Assembly: GCA_007922195.1 (NCBI GenBank)
Contig: ML681994.1
Span: forward strand, 50,929,030 to 50,993,029
Source: Podocnemis expansa
Taxonomy: Eukaryota > Chordata > Testudines > Podocnemididae
Direction: 5' to 3'
DNA: 64,000 nt
The notes beneath the pieces are model-generated. The model was given only the letters and a program-made list of their open reading frames with translations, was not told where the DNA came from and did not search any database. Of the stretch, positions 33,152 through 44,199 are shown piece by piece. Every line of letters starts with the position of its first letter. Positions within the stretch are counted from its first letter, which is position 1. Position numbers and translations under genes: made by a program.

Positions 33152-34064
33152 GGCTGTGTTCACACACAGGGGGTTATTTTGATATAAGTTGTTTCAAAAC
33201 AACTTATATCGAAATAACACTTTATTTCGAAATAACTTAAGCTGAATTAGCAAAAAGTTACTTCGAAATAAGGAAAAAGGCGGGAAACAAAATAGCAAGT
33301 TCACAGTGTGAACATGCTATTTCGCTTGGGGAGGGGGCTGCAGGCACCTGGGGGGTTCAGCNNNNNNNNNNNNNNNNNNNNNNNNNNNNNNNNNNNNNNN
33401 NNNNNNNNNNNNNNNNNNNNNNNNNNNNNNNNNNNNNNNNNNNNNNNNNNNNNNNNNNNNNNNNNNNNNNNNNNNNNNNNNNNNNNNNNNNNNNNNNNNN
33501 NNNNNNNNNNNNNNNNNNNNNNNNNNNNNNNNNNNNNNNNNNNNNNNNNNNNNNNNNNNNNNNNNNNNNNNNNNNNNNNNNNNNNNNNNNNNNNNNNNNN
33601 NNNNNNNNNNNNNNNNNNNNNNNNNNNNNNNNNNNNNNNNNNNNNNNNNNNNNNNNNNNNNNNNNNNNNNNNNNNNNNNNNNNNNNNNNNNNNNNNNNNN
33701 NNNNNNNNNNNNNNNNNNNNNNNNNNNNNNNNNNNNNNNNNNNNNNNNNNNNNNNNNNNNNTCTGCTGGCCAGGGGACACCCCTCAGCACCCTGGCCAGG
33801 GTGCTGAGGGGGCAGCCCTTCAAATGGTGTTTTGGAACACCTTGTTCCGAAACAACATGTTCGCACACATTGTTTCAAAACAACGATTTCGAAACAAGGT
33901 TGTTTCACCCCCAAATGGTGTTTAACTTGTTTTGAAACAACACAGTTGTTTCGAAACAACGGGTTCCCATTGTATCGAAACAACTGTGCGTCGTGTGAAC
34001 ATGCTTTTTTTTGTTTTGAAACAACCTCGTTGTTTCAAAACAAAAATGCTGTGTGAACACAGCC
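33152..34064. mobile_element. TIR element, TTTCGAAA-word family, with unsequenced GC-rich core
   Basis: It starts GGCTGTGTTCACACACAGG and ends GCTGTGTGAACACAGCC, flanked by CTA and TTA. Both arms hold many GTTTCGAAACAAC words and the 33181-33210 hairpin (GATATAAGTT...AACTTATATC). The core begins GGGAGGGGGCTGCAGGC and ends CACCCTGGCCAGGGTGCTGAG, as in 37174-37894, and contains 400 Ns. True length is therefore unknown. Confidence 0.88.
33362..33761. other. Assembly gap, 400 Ns
   Basis: Exactly 400 N. Any open frame crossing it is an artefact. Confidence 1.
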
Positions 34065-34154
34065 TTAGGGTTGCATCCTGGACTGGGCATGTTGGCTGAG
34101 GTTATACTATTGCATAATCCCATGAGTGGGTGTCTAGAGGCACTCACTTACTAA

Positions 34155-34595
34155 GGGTATGTCTACACTGGAGGCTCAGTTAAGTCAACTTAACAAGGTT
34201 GACTTTAAGTCGACTTAAAGAGTCAACCTTGTTAAGTCAGTTTAGAGCATCCAAATACAAAACTCCTGCAGACTGCCCACGTCCACACTGGCAGCTGCTA
34301 GATAAACTTAAAGCATAAGTCAACCTTGTTAAGTTGACTTAAGTCAGTATAGATGGGGCATAGCCCTTACGCTGACCTTATTAAGTCGACTTAAAGGCTA
34401 TGCCCCATCTACACTGGCTTAAGTTGACTTAATAAGGTCGACTTCAGTGTTAAGTTGACCATAAGAGGTGGTGTTATTAAGTCAACTTAAGGAAGAGCTT
34501 ATGTAAATTTAATAAATTCTCAGTGTGGATGGAGCTATCTTTAGGTCGACTTAAGGAAGGTTAAGTTGACCTAAGGCTCCAGTGTAGACATACCC
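34155..34595. mobile_element. TIR element, TTAAGTCGACTTAA-word family, 441 bp
   Basis: It begins GGGTATGTCTACACTGGAGG and ends CTCCAGTGTAGACATACCC, flanked by TAA on both sides. The interior contains a 47-bp inverted repeat (34319-34365 and 34396-34442) whose arms include an internal decayed copy of the terminal motif (CATCTACACTGG). Confidence 0.92.
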
Positions 34596-35499
34596 TAAGT
34601 TAGGAGCAGCTTGTTTGCTGTAGACTGTGCATGGACTGACACAGGAATGGAGGTTCACACAGCAGAATGAGGGCAAAACAGGCTCCAGGAGTGAAAGATT
34701 GGAGTGACACAGCAATACTCCAATCCAGATTGCAGAGGGGAACAACACAGTGTGACATAATGGTTCTCAGTTCTGCCTATAGTCATATGCGGACAACACA
34801 CATTAAAGGGTAGGAATGACAGAGGACTTCTTAGCTTTTGAAGGTTTTGCTAATCTGTTTATAATTGAATTACATCCTGAGATTGAATTTTTCTGGGTGA
34901 TTGATTTCACAACATTTCAGACTGCAGTAACTGAAAGAAACCAAAGACAAAGCTATCATTGTCCTCATTTAATTTTGTACTAACCTGCAAAGCCTTCCGT
35001 GAGATTGACCTACATTCCTTGAGGCTCCTCCTCATTCTGAGTGATTATGGCATCCTTTTGCAGCTACAGAACAATAGAACTGTCAGCTTCAGAAATGAAG
35101 CTCTTATATGCAGGAGACAAATATTTCTCAGCAACTAGCCCATGACTTCAAAACTCACTTAAAGAGAGCAGAATGACCTTGAATGTCAGCAACTTCAGAA
35201 TTAAAGCTTCACATCTTATAAATGACATTTCCAGGAGAATGGAGGAAGCTTGGAAAGATATGGAGATTTTCTTGTGTCTTTTCTAATTTTTAAGATATGC
35301 CCATATCATAGTGATTAGAATCATATAAGAATTTAGACAGAAGATACATACTATGGCTGGATTCTTAGATGCTGACATTAAACAAAGTGTTACAAGTTCT
35401 TTTGCTCAGGGTGCAAGCAGGAAAAAGTCTTTGAAGAAATGTTTTACTGTTGTTAGCCATGTGATGCAGATCTTTGTGGGAGCTATGGCAAACATCAAG
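34596..35499. other. No recognised gene or repeat
   Basis: Unassigned sequence between two TIR elements. Confidence 0.5.
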
Positions 35500-35840
35500 C
35501 TAATGTCTATACTTGAGGGCTCAGTTTACTTAAGAAGGTCAACTTTAAATCAACTTCACAAAGTCTTCTTAAAGGCTAAATTCACATTGGAAGACTCTGT
35601 TAAGTTGACTTTATTAAGTTGACTTAAAGTCTACAGTGTAGATGACCGTATCTACCATGCATTAAGTCAAATTAATAAAGGTCGACCGTAATGTTTAAGT
35701 TGACTTTAAGGACTGGTGCTATTAAGTTGACTTAAGCAAGTGCTTAGGCTGAATTAATAAAAGCCCAATGTGGACATGGCTTTCCTTAAGTTAACTTAAG
35801 GAACGTTAAGTCAACTTAGGCTCCAGTGTAGACATACCCC
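35500..35840. mobile_element. TIR element, TTAAGTCGACTTAA-word family, 341 bp
   Basis: The left end is degenerate (CTAATGTCTATACTTGAG) and the right end is CTCCAGTGTAGACATACCCC, with AAG flanks (35497-35499 and 35841-35843). TTAAGTTGACTTAA-type words fill it. The AATTAATAAAAGCCCAATGT block near 35753 matches the framework of the TTCGAAC-word elements. Confidence 0.75.
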
Positions 35841-35861
35841 AAGATACTAGTTCTAAAGGGG

Positions 35862-36125
35862 TAGCCACGTTAATCTAGTTCAGCAAAGAAAAAAAGCAAG
35901 GAGTCCTGTGGCACTTTTAAAGACTAACAAATTTATTTATTACATGAGTTTTCATAGGAGAAAATCTCACTTCATAAAATGCTTTAAAGACAGGGGACTT
36001 ATTCCCGTTCTGTAAGTTCCCCACTTTCAAAGCATCTGATGAAGTGGGATTTTCTCCCATAAAAGCCCATGTGATAAATAAATTTGTTAGTCTTTAAAAG
36101 TGCCACAGAACTCCTTGCCTTTTTT
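35862..36125. mobile_element. Penelope-type terminal palindrome, arms of about 105 bp
   Basis: The arms 35896-36001 and 36012-36118 are inverted copies (GCAAGGAGTCCTGTGGCACT... and ...GTGCCACAGAACTCCTTGC) around a short loop. The left side extends to GGGGTAGCCACGTTAATCT. In the right arm CTGATGA (36036-36042) is intact but GAAA reads AAAA. In the left arm GAAA is intact but CTGATGA is mutated. Confidence 0.8.
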
Positions 36126-36194
36126 TTTAACCAAGGGACTATGATCTTTGCCTTAATCTTTCTAACTAACTTAATTTTAGTGTTGAGTTTCTTT

Positions 36195-37090
36195 GGCTAT
36201 GTCTACACTACAGAGCTTTTTAAAGTCGACTTAACATGGTCAACTTAGAAAGTCCCCATGGCCATGCCTACACTTAAAAAGTTAGTTTGAATTAACTTAG
36301 TTCAAATTAATTAATTTGAACTAAATTAATTCGAACTAACATTTCCCCACTAGAAACCCAAATCGAACTAGCATGTCCATGGACAGGACTTGCTAGTTCA
36401 ATTTAGGAGGGGGACACCATCAGAAGTGTGACCCCTGAGAAAGGCCATGCCCCCAACCAATACACAGAAAGAGTAAAGCACCCTGGGACAAAGAAAGTCA
36501 AACCGTGTTAATTCGAACTAACAGTTAGTTTGAATTAACACGGCCCCATTGGGTTAATTTGAACTAATAAATTTGAATTAATTGTTACTGTGAAGTTAAG
36601 TGAAGTTTTATAACTTCAAAGTAAGCCTTCATTACTTCGAACTACGGACTTCCTTAGTTCAGAGTAATGAAAGCCTGTGTAGCCATGCACTAGTTTAGTT
36701 CGAATTAATCCTCATTAATTCAAACTAAATTGTAAGTGTAGGCATACCTCATTTGTTTAAATTGAGTTAAGCCAGGGGACCCATTTAAAGTTGACTTAAT
36801 AAACTCAACTTTAAATGGGTCCCCTGGCTTAAGTCTACTTTATAAAGTCAATTTAAATAGCTCTGCAGTTTTAAGTTGACTTTATAAAGTCAACTTTAGT
36901 GGCCACATTTTGTTAAGTCGATTTTATAAAGTTGACTTAATCCTTAAAATCAACTTTCAGAGTGAGAATTATTAGGTCGACTTAAGCAAGTGCTTAAGTC
37001 AAAAATAAATTCCAAATGTGGCCATGGAGTATCTTAAGTTGACGTAAGCCTGCCTAAGTTGACTTAAACCTCCATTGTAGACATATAGCC
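36195..37090. mobile_element. TIR element (outer), TTAAGTCGACTTAA-word family, with a nested TIR element
   Basis: It begins GGCTATGTCTACACTACAG and ends CATTGTAGACATATAGCC, flanked by TTT on both sides (36192-36194 and 37091-37093). A 28-bp perfect inverted repeat lies at 36767-36794 and 36805-36832. The nested element 36260-36749 interrupts it. Without the insertion the length is about 403 bp and colinear with 21293-21618. Confidence 0.88.
36260..36749. mobile_element. TIR element (inner), TTCGAAC-word family, 490 bp
   Basis: It begins GGCCATGCCTACACTTAAAA and ends TAAGTGTAGGCATACCT, flanked by CAT duplications (36257-36259 and 36750-36752). The host element without the insertion has a single CAT, as seen at the same place in 21293-21618. 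It shares core and words with 3702-4209 and 18091-18628. Confidence 0.9.
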
Positions 37091-37173
37091 TTTCTGAGAA
37101 CCTGTCACTGGAATTTGGACAAAGAGCCTTGAAGGTGGAGACTGCCTACTTGTGAGAGCTTTTGTTATATAGA

Positions 37174-37894
37174 GGCTACGTTCACACACGGAGGGTTATT
37201 TTGATACAAGTTGTTCCAAAACAACTTGTATCGAAATAAAGCCTTATTTCAAAATAAGTAAATTCAAATTAACAGTTTGTTAATTCGAATTAAGGAAAAA
37301 AGCAGGAAATGAAATAGCATGTTCACAGTGTGCACATGCTATTTCCTTACTTGCTTCAGGGGGCTGCAGCCCCCTGGGGGTGAGCTGCTGCTGCGGCTCA
37401 CCCTGCAGCCCCAGAAAGGGGAATCCCGGGGCCACGCTCACCCTGGCCCCTGCAGTGGCAGGCTGAGCCGGGCACCCCTGACCCCGTGGCAGGGTTTGGG
37501 GGCAGCCCAGGTGGTGGGCTCCAGCCGGACGCCCCCGGCCCCGTGGTGGGGTTTGGGAGCAGCCCGGGCGGGGGCTGAGCTGCCCTGCAGCGGCTCAACC
37601 CCCACCGGGGGCTGCAGCCCCCTTTCTGGGGCTGAGGGACAGCCCTCAGCACCCTGGCCAGGGTGCTGAGGGTCAAGTGTTGTTTCAGAACACTTTGTTC
37701 CGAAACAACATGTTCAGATGGATTGTTTCAAAACAATCGTTTCGAAACAATGTTGTTGCGACCCCAAATTGGGTTTAAGTTGTTTTGGAACAACACCGTT
37801 GTTTCGAAACAACAGTGCGTTGTGTGAACATGGCATTTCTTATTTCGAAACAACCTTTGTTGTTTTGAAAGAAGACTGCTGTGTGAACACACCC
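37174..37894. mobile_element. TIR element, TTTCGAAA-word family, with GC-rich core, 721 bp
   Basis: It begins GGCTACGTTCACACACGG and ends GCTGTGTGAACACACCC, and both flanks read ATAGA. A subterminal hairpin at 37203-37232 is shared with 22993 and 33152. The GC-rich core (37350-37670) carries CACCCTGGCCAGGGTGCTGAG, matching the edge of the gap-containing element. Open frames in the core are compositional. Confidence 0.88.
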
Positions 37895-39589
37895 ATAGAG
37901 AAAACAAAAAAGTTGCATTCTGTGAACACCCAGACTCCATGTCCCTGCCATTGAAAACAGATCAGCAAGGCCCCTGAAATCTGCTAATTGTCAGTCAAAG
38001 GGTTACAGTATGAACAGCTATAGGAAGATTACTTTAATTTTTAAAAACAACATAACCAAGCTATGTTCAGAAGTTTAGTAGTTTGCTATTCATCTCACTT
38101 TATATGCATTAGCACCACATGTGAATTTAGTAAAGCTGCTCTGAAACTTTTCCGTGGTACCACCTGTCCTCAGGTAAGTCATTTAGCTTGAATCCTCAAC
38201 ACAAATTCATGGCTTATTGTACAGGTGTGAAAAACAGTGCTGGCAAATAGACTGTTGATCATATTCCTGATTCCTTAAGTAAAAGTGGGTATTGTATGCA
38301 GCTAGCCTTTGCCCTGGAATGAGACCAGAGAGCATTATGAAAACACATCACTTTGAATTGAAAAAAAAAATACTATTCTAAGAGAAGGGAGCAGCCTGAG
38401 AACCCCTTTCTTCATAGTTAAGTAACTCTTCCTCATTTATAGGTTCAAAATTCAGTCAGTTATGAGAGCATTGCACAAGATATCTTGTCTTCCTACCCCA
38501 AGTCCCCTACCAGACAGCAAATGATTCCATCAGATAAATATTCAGAATCTCTAGTTGAAAAAGATGTATGAAAGAAGGAGAAACTTATTAGCTGGCCAAA
38601 GCAACTTAGCAGAAGTGTGTGACAGAGCCAGAAGTGATTCAGGGGTGCTAGCATGACAATTTGCAGTTTGCTAAAGACGCAGATGTAGCTTCCCAGAGAA
38701 AATCTTTGCTACCCTCCAAAGGGAAAGAAGAAGTGATTACTCATTCTAGATCCATTGGGGAAAAGTCCCACAGAAGGATCAATGAGCTCTTGAAGAGAAA
38801 TGTGGATGAAATGTGTTTGTAGCTCAACACCTGTAGGGTGAACAGAGTTACCCAGGAGAAAGGAAAAGATTGATTACTATGGAGGATTTAAGGAGGCAGT
38901 GGCTGTATTGTCATGTAATGCTGAATTGCTAGAATAAAAAATGATTTTAATCCTATTTCACAATACACCAATTGTGGACAACCCATCAATGCAGCAATAA
39001 ATTATGTCTCCACCATGATTATAGTACATCTCATATAAATGACTACATAAGAAGCTAAAATTGCTGTGGCATAGGATTTATATTACAATAGACCTTTTTG
39101 CATAATGCTATGATGATGCTTCAACTTTCTCTAGTGAATGCAGTTTAGAAGATTGTTTGTAGAGAAATCTGAATAAATATTACCACTGGGGAGGATATAA
39201 CTGAAAGAGATAGAGTACAAGACAGGCTAGAGAGTCCAGTGAATTCTAAGAGGAGACTGCAAAACTTTGGATGAGATGGCAGATGGAAGGTTGAGTTTGC
39301 GATATTGCTGAAATTTAGGAATGTGTGTAAGAAATGTATAACATGAAGAAAAACCCATTTGGCTTTAAGACTGAGCTCAGTAAATATATGGAGTGGATGG
39401 TATGATGGGACAGTCTAATTTGGCAATTTGATTTTTGACTATTAGCAGTAAATATGTCCAATGGACTGTAAGGGTATGTGAGATGGATGGGTTCTAAGTT
39501 ACTTCAGAGATAAGTGAGTTACTACAAAAATTTCTTTCCAGGTGTCTAACTCGTGAATCTTGACCACATGCTTAGTGTTCAGCTGATCA
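37895..39589. other. No recognised gene or repeat
   Basis: Unassigned. Confidence 0.5.
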
Positions 39590-39862
39590 CCACATTTGGG
39601 GATGGGAACAAATTTTCCCCCAGGGCAGACTGGCAGAAACCCTGGGAGGAGTTTTGCCTTCCTCTCTAGGACGGGGCATGGGTCACTTGCTGGTGGATTC
39701 TCTGTACTTTGAAGTCTTTAAACCATTATCTGAGGACCACAGTAACTCAGTCACAGGTTAAGGGTCTATTACAGGAATGGGTGCCTGATGTGACCTGTGT
39801 TGTGCAGGAGGTCAGACAAGGTGATCATAATGATCTTTTCTGACCAACTCTATGAATCTATG
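39590..39862 (+). mobile_element. CR1 LINE 3' end
   Basis: It has the standard order: CCCTGGGAGGAGTTTTGCCT, GTGTTGTGCAGGAGGTCAGA and CTATGAATCTATGAGAA. There is no coding sequence. Confidence 0.82.
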
Positions 39863-41319
39863 AGAACAATCAGTATTCAGCTGCTTCGATCATTAGCTTC
39901 ATGGTAACCACAGGAATCCTGAATTTCCTAGAAGTTTTCTATCTCCCTATCAGTCTCTGCTCTAACAAATCTGCAGCCTAAACACAAGAACAAGTTATTT
40001 TTCAGGAGAAATAAATTTCTTTTTTACCCTGTTTTGCTGAGCCTCTTATTGCTTACTTTGGGTTTGTGAACTACTGAGTATAGCAATATCTGCAAAGCAA
40101 CAAGAAGAATTGGACCATATTGTCAGTTCTTGCAAAGGAAAATTAGCAAATTTCACTTGGAAATACTTATTTGCCTTTTATCAGAATAAGAATATGTTTT
40201 TTTTTTTCTGTAATGGTCCAAAGCTATTAATACTTCAGTGCCCCAACTGGGGGTTACAGAATGTGGTAACAGAAGCACAGCAGAGCAATTGATTCCAAGG
40301 CTCATTTTTCTGTGCCTTTCTTACTGTCAATAACAGCCTTTCAGTAGTAAACAGTGGGCAATATCTGAATGTTCAAAATCACTGGCATCTCACCAAGAAA
40401 CAACAAAAATGACTATTTAAGACAGCTTTGGAAAGATCACAAATGAAGCAGAACATATCATGCTTTAAATAAAGGACTATTGTCAGTTGTGCACAGGGGT
40501 CTATGAGACAGGAAAGGTTTTGCATGGTCACTTGAAATTAGAAACATTTTGTGATAACAAGAAAAGAGGCCAAGCAGCAACAGTAGGTGAGTTTAGCCAA
40601 CACAACAATTAGTCCAATAACAACGCAGTGTAGGTTACTTCTTTAGTGCTCTTCTGTGGATTGCAAATGGGATCTAAATTAGAGCTGGATAAACGTGGGA
40701 ATGTTGGACTTATACTCAATTTAGAAGCCAGCAGGAAAATCTATGTAGACTTCAAGGCTCATTGAGGGCCCTGGCCTTATGGACAAGAAAAAATAGAAAC
40801 AAAACATGAAGGAGGCTTAAGGAGGGAAAGAACTAGTGCTGGATTTTCCCACATCGAATCACTATTAAATGTCCTAATCTTTTTTTCCATACTCAAATAG
40901 CCTGACATTTTGCTGTTATTGCCCTGCTGTTCCCAGTATTTCCATAAATTAATAAGAAATTGTGTATTAACAAGAAAACTTGCATTTGATGCAAATTCTT
41001 CAGGAAGAAGAGTTTAATGGAAGAAGAGATAGTTCCTTGTTTTATTTTCATCTTCATCTGAATATTTTTAGCTTCTTCCCTTGCTCTTTGCTGAAGCTAT
41101 GAGCATAGATCTGCCCAATACATGTTGTTCCTATTGCCTTTTCCTTTACTTCATCTTTTTGTACTATGCACAAGCTAATTTTAGTGTCATGGTTTATATG
41201 AATTTTTGTTTGCTCATATTTGCTATGGCCCTTTTATCTTTGCTGTTGCTTTCCTACTCTGATCCCACATACCTTGCTACCACAGAAGAACTTTTTTCCT
41301 GCTTCCCCTTTTTAATACA
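39863..41319. other. No recognised gene or repeat
   Basis: Unassigned AT-rich sequence. Confidence 0.5.
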
Positions 41320-41412
41320 TTTATGAAGTAGGCTGGAACCCATGAATGCTTATGCTCAAAGAAATCTGTTAGCCTTTAAGGTGCCACAGAACTCTCATTG
41401 TTTTTTTTTTTT
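41320..41412 (+). mobile_element. Penelope terminal fragment
   Basis: TTATGAAGTAGGCTGGAACC, then CATGAATGCTTATGCTC and GTGCCACAGAACTCTC. The TGCTTATGCTC segment keeps the U and C expected after stem III of a hammerhead, but the CTGATGA block is mutated. Confidence 0.6.
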
Positions 41413-41772
41413 TAATGCATTTATTTGTGTACTTTGGACATCTAGTGATTAGGAAAAAAACTATAATTCACAATTTGTAATTTGTGGAATTTTATTTCAT
41501 TCCTTTTATATTTGATCTGATAGGTTCTTTCAAGGAACTCAAAATGAAAGAATTTGTGTTCAAAATATTTATGAACATTAAAAACATGTTTCACAAAAAG
41601 TCCATTTTCATGATGCCCACATTTGAATGTGAAGATCCTTGAATTTCAACCCATTTAGCATTAAACCTTAAATATTCTTGCAACAATTCTGCAGTATCAC
41701 AATCACTATAAAGTACTGCATTTGAATCTGTAATAAGTTTAAAGTCCCAAAAGCATACAACAAAGTATGTAA

Positions 41773-42182
41773 GGCAATATCTACATCTGCAAAACTTAGT
41801 TCAGACTTGTTAGTCTGAACTAAGAAGTTTGAGGTTAGTTCGAAGTAACCATGTGCTTATAAATTCAAACTAACTGCTCATTCTAGTTTGAACTAATACT
41901 TAGTTCAAACTAGAATATGTGGTTAGTTCAAACTAACAGGCTGAGTTCAAACTTCTTAAATTCGAACTAATCGTTAGCCCTAGTGAACTTCACACCTAGT
42001 TCAAACTAAGCATTTAAGTCCAGGCTAAGTGCCAGCACTTGATTAGTTCAAACAAAGTGTCCCCTAGTTCGAACTGAAAAATTTCTTAATTTGAACTAGG
42101 GAAAGCCTAGTGTGGCCATGGGCTAAATTAGTCAGGATTACGCCTCCTTAATCTGGACTAATTTGCCAGTGTAGACATAGCC
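41773..42182. mobile_element. TIR element, TTCGAAC-word family, 410 bp
   Basis: The left end GGCAATATCTACATCTGC is degenerate and the right end is GCCAGTGTAGACATAGCC. TAA flanks both sides (41770-41772 and 42183-42185). It is packed with AGTTCAAACTA and TAGTTTGAACTA words. It lacks the GGACTTGCT core of 3702 but keeps the AAAGCCTAGTGTGGCCATGG block. Confidence 0.85.
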
Positions 42183-42386
42183 TAAAATCTACAGATATAA
42201 AATACAGATGGAAAGCAGTTGCCTGATTGTAGAACACCTTATATCTGCAACATAGACATTGTCATCTCTATTTCATGTTTTCTTCTTTAAAACATAGATC
42301 TTTGTCCATTTTTGAAAATAAAATGCAACAAATAGGCAACTACATCTCTGTCAGCCAAACATGGAGCTTCCTTTTTCACCCTCATA

Positions 42387-42853
42387 GGCTGTGTTCACAC
42401 AGCCTCCTTATTCCAATACAACGGAGGTTGTTTTGAAATCAGGTTTCGGCTGTTCACACGACGCATGGTTGTTTCGGAACAACGGGAACCGTTGTTCCAA
42501 AACAACCGTGTTGTTTTGAAACAAGTTAAACCTAGTCTGTGGGCGAAACAACGTTGTTTCACAATGGTTGTTTCAAAACAACGCCGTGCGAACGTGTTGT
42601 TTTGAAACAACGGTGGTTTCAAAACGACTTGTTTTGAAACAACCGTCGTCTGCACATGTTGTTTAGAAATGATGGTGAGTCGTTTCGAAATAACTGTTGT
42701 CCGGAATTGCCATTTCGATTCCGGCTTTTCTCTTTATTTCGAAGTGACTTTTTTGCTAATTCGAAATAAGTCACTTCGAAATAAGGTGTTATTTCAATAC
42801 AAGTTGTTTCGGAACAACCGTATTGAAATAACCCCCTGTGTGTGAACACAGCC
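42387..42853. mobile_element. TIR element, TTTCGAAA-word family, 467 bp
   Basis: It begins GGCTGTGTTCACACAGCC and ends CTGTGTGTGAACACAGCC, flanked by ATA and TTA. It lies in the opposite orientation to the elements at 33152 and 37174 (ACAAGTTAAACC at 42521-42532, subterminal hairpin near 42797-42830). It has no GC-rich core. Confidence 0.87.
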
Positions 42854-44199
42854 TTAGAAAACAAGCCAGCTCCTACATGGTCATAGCCTGGAGACTGGTT
42901 AATTTCCAAAGTTTTGATAAGTGCTGGAGCCAACTGTCTAATAGCAAAGGAGGTGCACGGAGTTTTATAGGGATCCCTGAGTCAGACGTAAGGATAATAA
43001 TTTACTCTAGAGTGGCTTTTGAAGACTTCACCAAGAGCCAGTAGCCCACTGGTGATCATAATCACTGTGAAATGTATAGGTGAATAATAGTTAAGGAGTT
43101 GTATGTCAGTACTGAAAATCTTAACTGATGTAACCAGGAAGTGACATGTCTCAAAAAGGTTCCTTTCAGGCAAGGTGCAACAAAGGTGACTAGATAGCAA
43201 ATGGGAAAAGTTGGGATGGGGGTGGCAGGCACTTGTAGCCTATATAAGGCACAGTCCTGAATATTGGGACTATAAAATCAAGACATTGGATACTTAAGGA
43301 TAACATATGTTTACCTCCCTGTCTGGTCATTGTGTGTTATCTACTTCACAATGGTGATCTATTTTCATACTGAACCTGATGTTTATCAAAAGTTTTCAAA
43401 AAAGGACAAAAGAGTGAAAACACATCCTGACATTTTGATTTCTCTCATGAATGGAAGATCACAGTGGACTTTGGGTGAGCCTTACCCCACAGGAAAGCAT
43501 CTAGTTAAATAAGTGTAAGTTCTAGAATGTATGTTATTATTTTATTTCATCTGCCTATCCCTGTTGTTTCCTTAAATTTATTGAGAGGGATCTCAGGTAT
43601 TTGCATTCTATTAACATAACCAGGCAATTAGAGCACCACTTAATTAGCCTGATGACACTGTTGCAATGTGCTACACTAGAATAAGTTTGAGACCCTGTTT
43701 TTAATTTTTTTTAGAAAGACTCTAGGACACTTGCTATTTTTCAACATGAAGGCGTGGAGTCTATCGGGTTATTATTAACTTTAGTGAGAAAAGAGCTAGG
43801 CCAATGCTGATGTTCCCAAAAAGCTTTACTAGTGAGCACAGTTGAGACCATATCTGTAGCCAGGGTACATGAGAGAGGGTGCTGGAAAGAGTCAGAGAAG
43901 GGTGACCAAATCACTCTTTATCACCATCTAATAGGCAGTGATGGCCTGATATTAAGTAGAATCTCAAAGGACATACAGATCAGAATGGGAAATGCCAGAT
44001 GGCAATCAGAATCAGAAAGTGTAAGGCATCAAATTTAAAAGAAACCATTCCTACCTGGCATCTCCAGATACCTAAAAGATACTGAACTTCAGGAAGACAG
44101 TTTATACTGTTCTTCCACAAAGTCACCCTTCCCTCAATATCCAGTACAAAAGAGTGCTGAAACCTACAATTTATTTGATGTAGAGAAGCTGCTGTCTAT
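42854..44199. other. No recognised gene or repeat
   Basis: Unassigned. Confidence 0.5.

Noticed and set aside
33301..33983. Open frames of 159-208 codons across the N gap
   Set aside because: They exist only because N codons contain no stops.
35862..36125. tRNA-derived SINE interpretation of the GACTAACA...GGCTACCC repeats
   Set aside because: The same sequence is the direct continuation of two Penelope endonuclease copies (8081-8515 and 30983-31215), so a Penelope terminus explains it better; no convincing tRNA B box was found.
41081..41326. Hydrophobic 81-codon frame that looks like membrane segments
   Set aside because: AT-rich sequence reads as hydrophobic residues by composition; it has no family motif and runs into a Penelope fragment.
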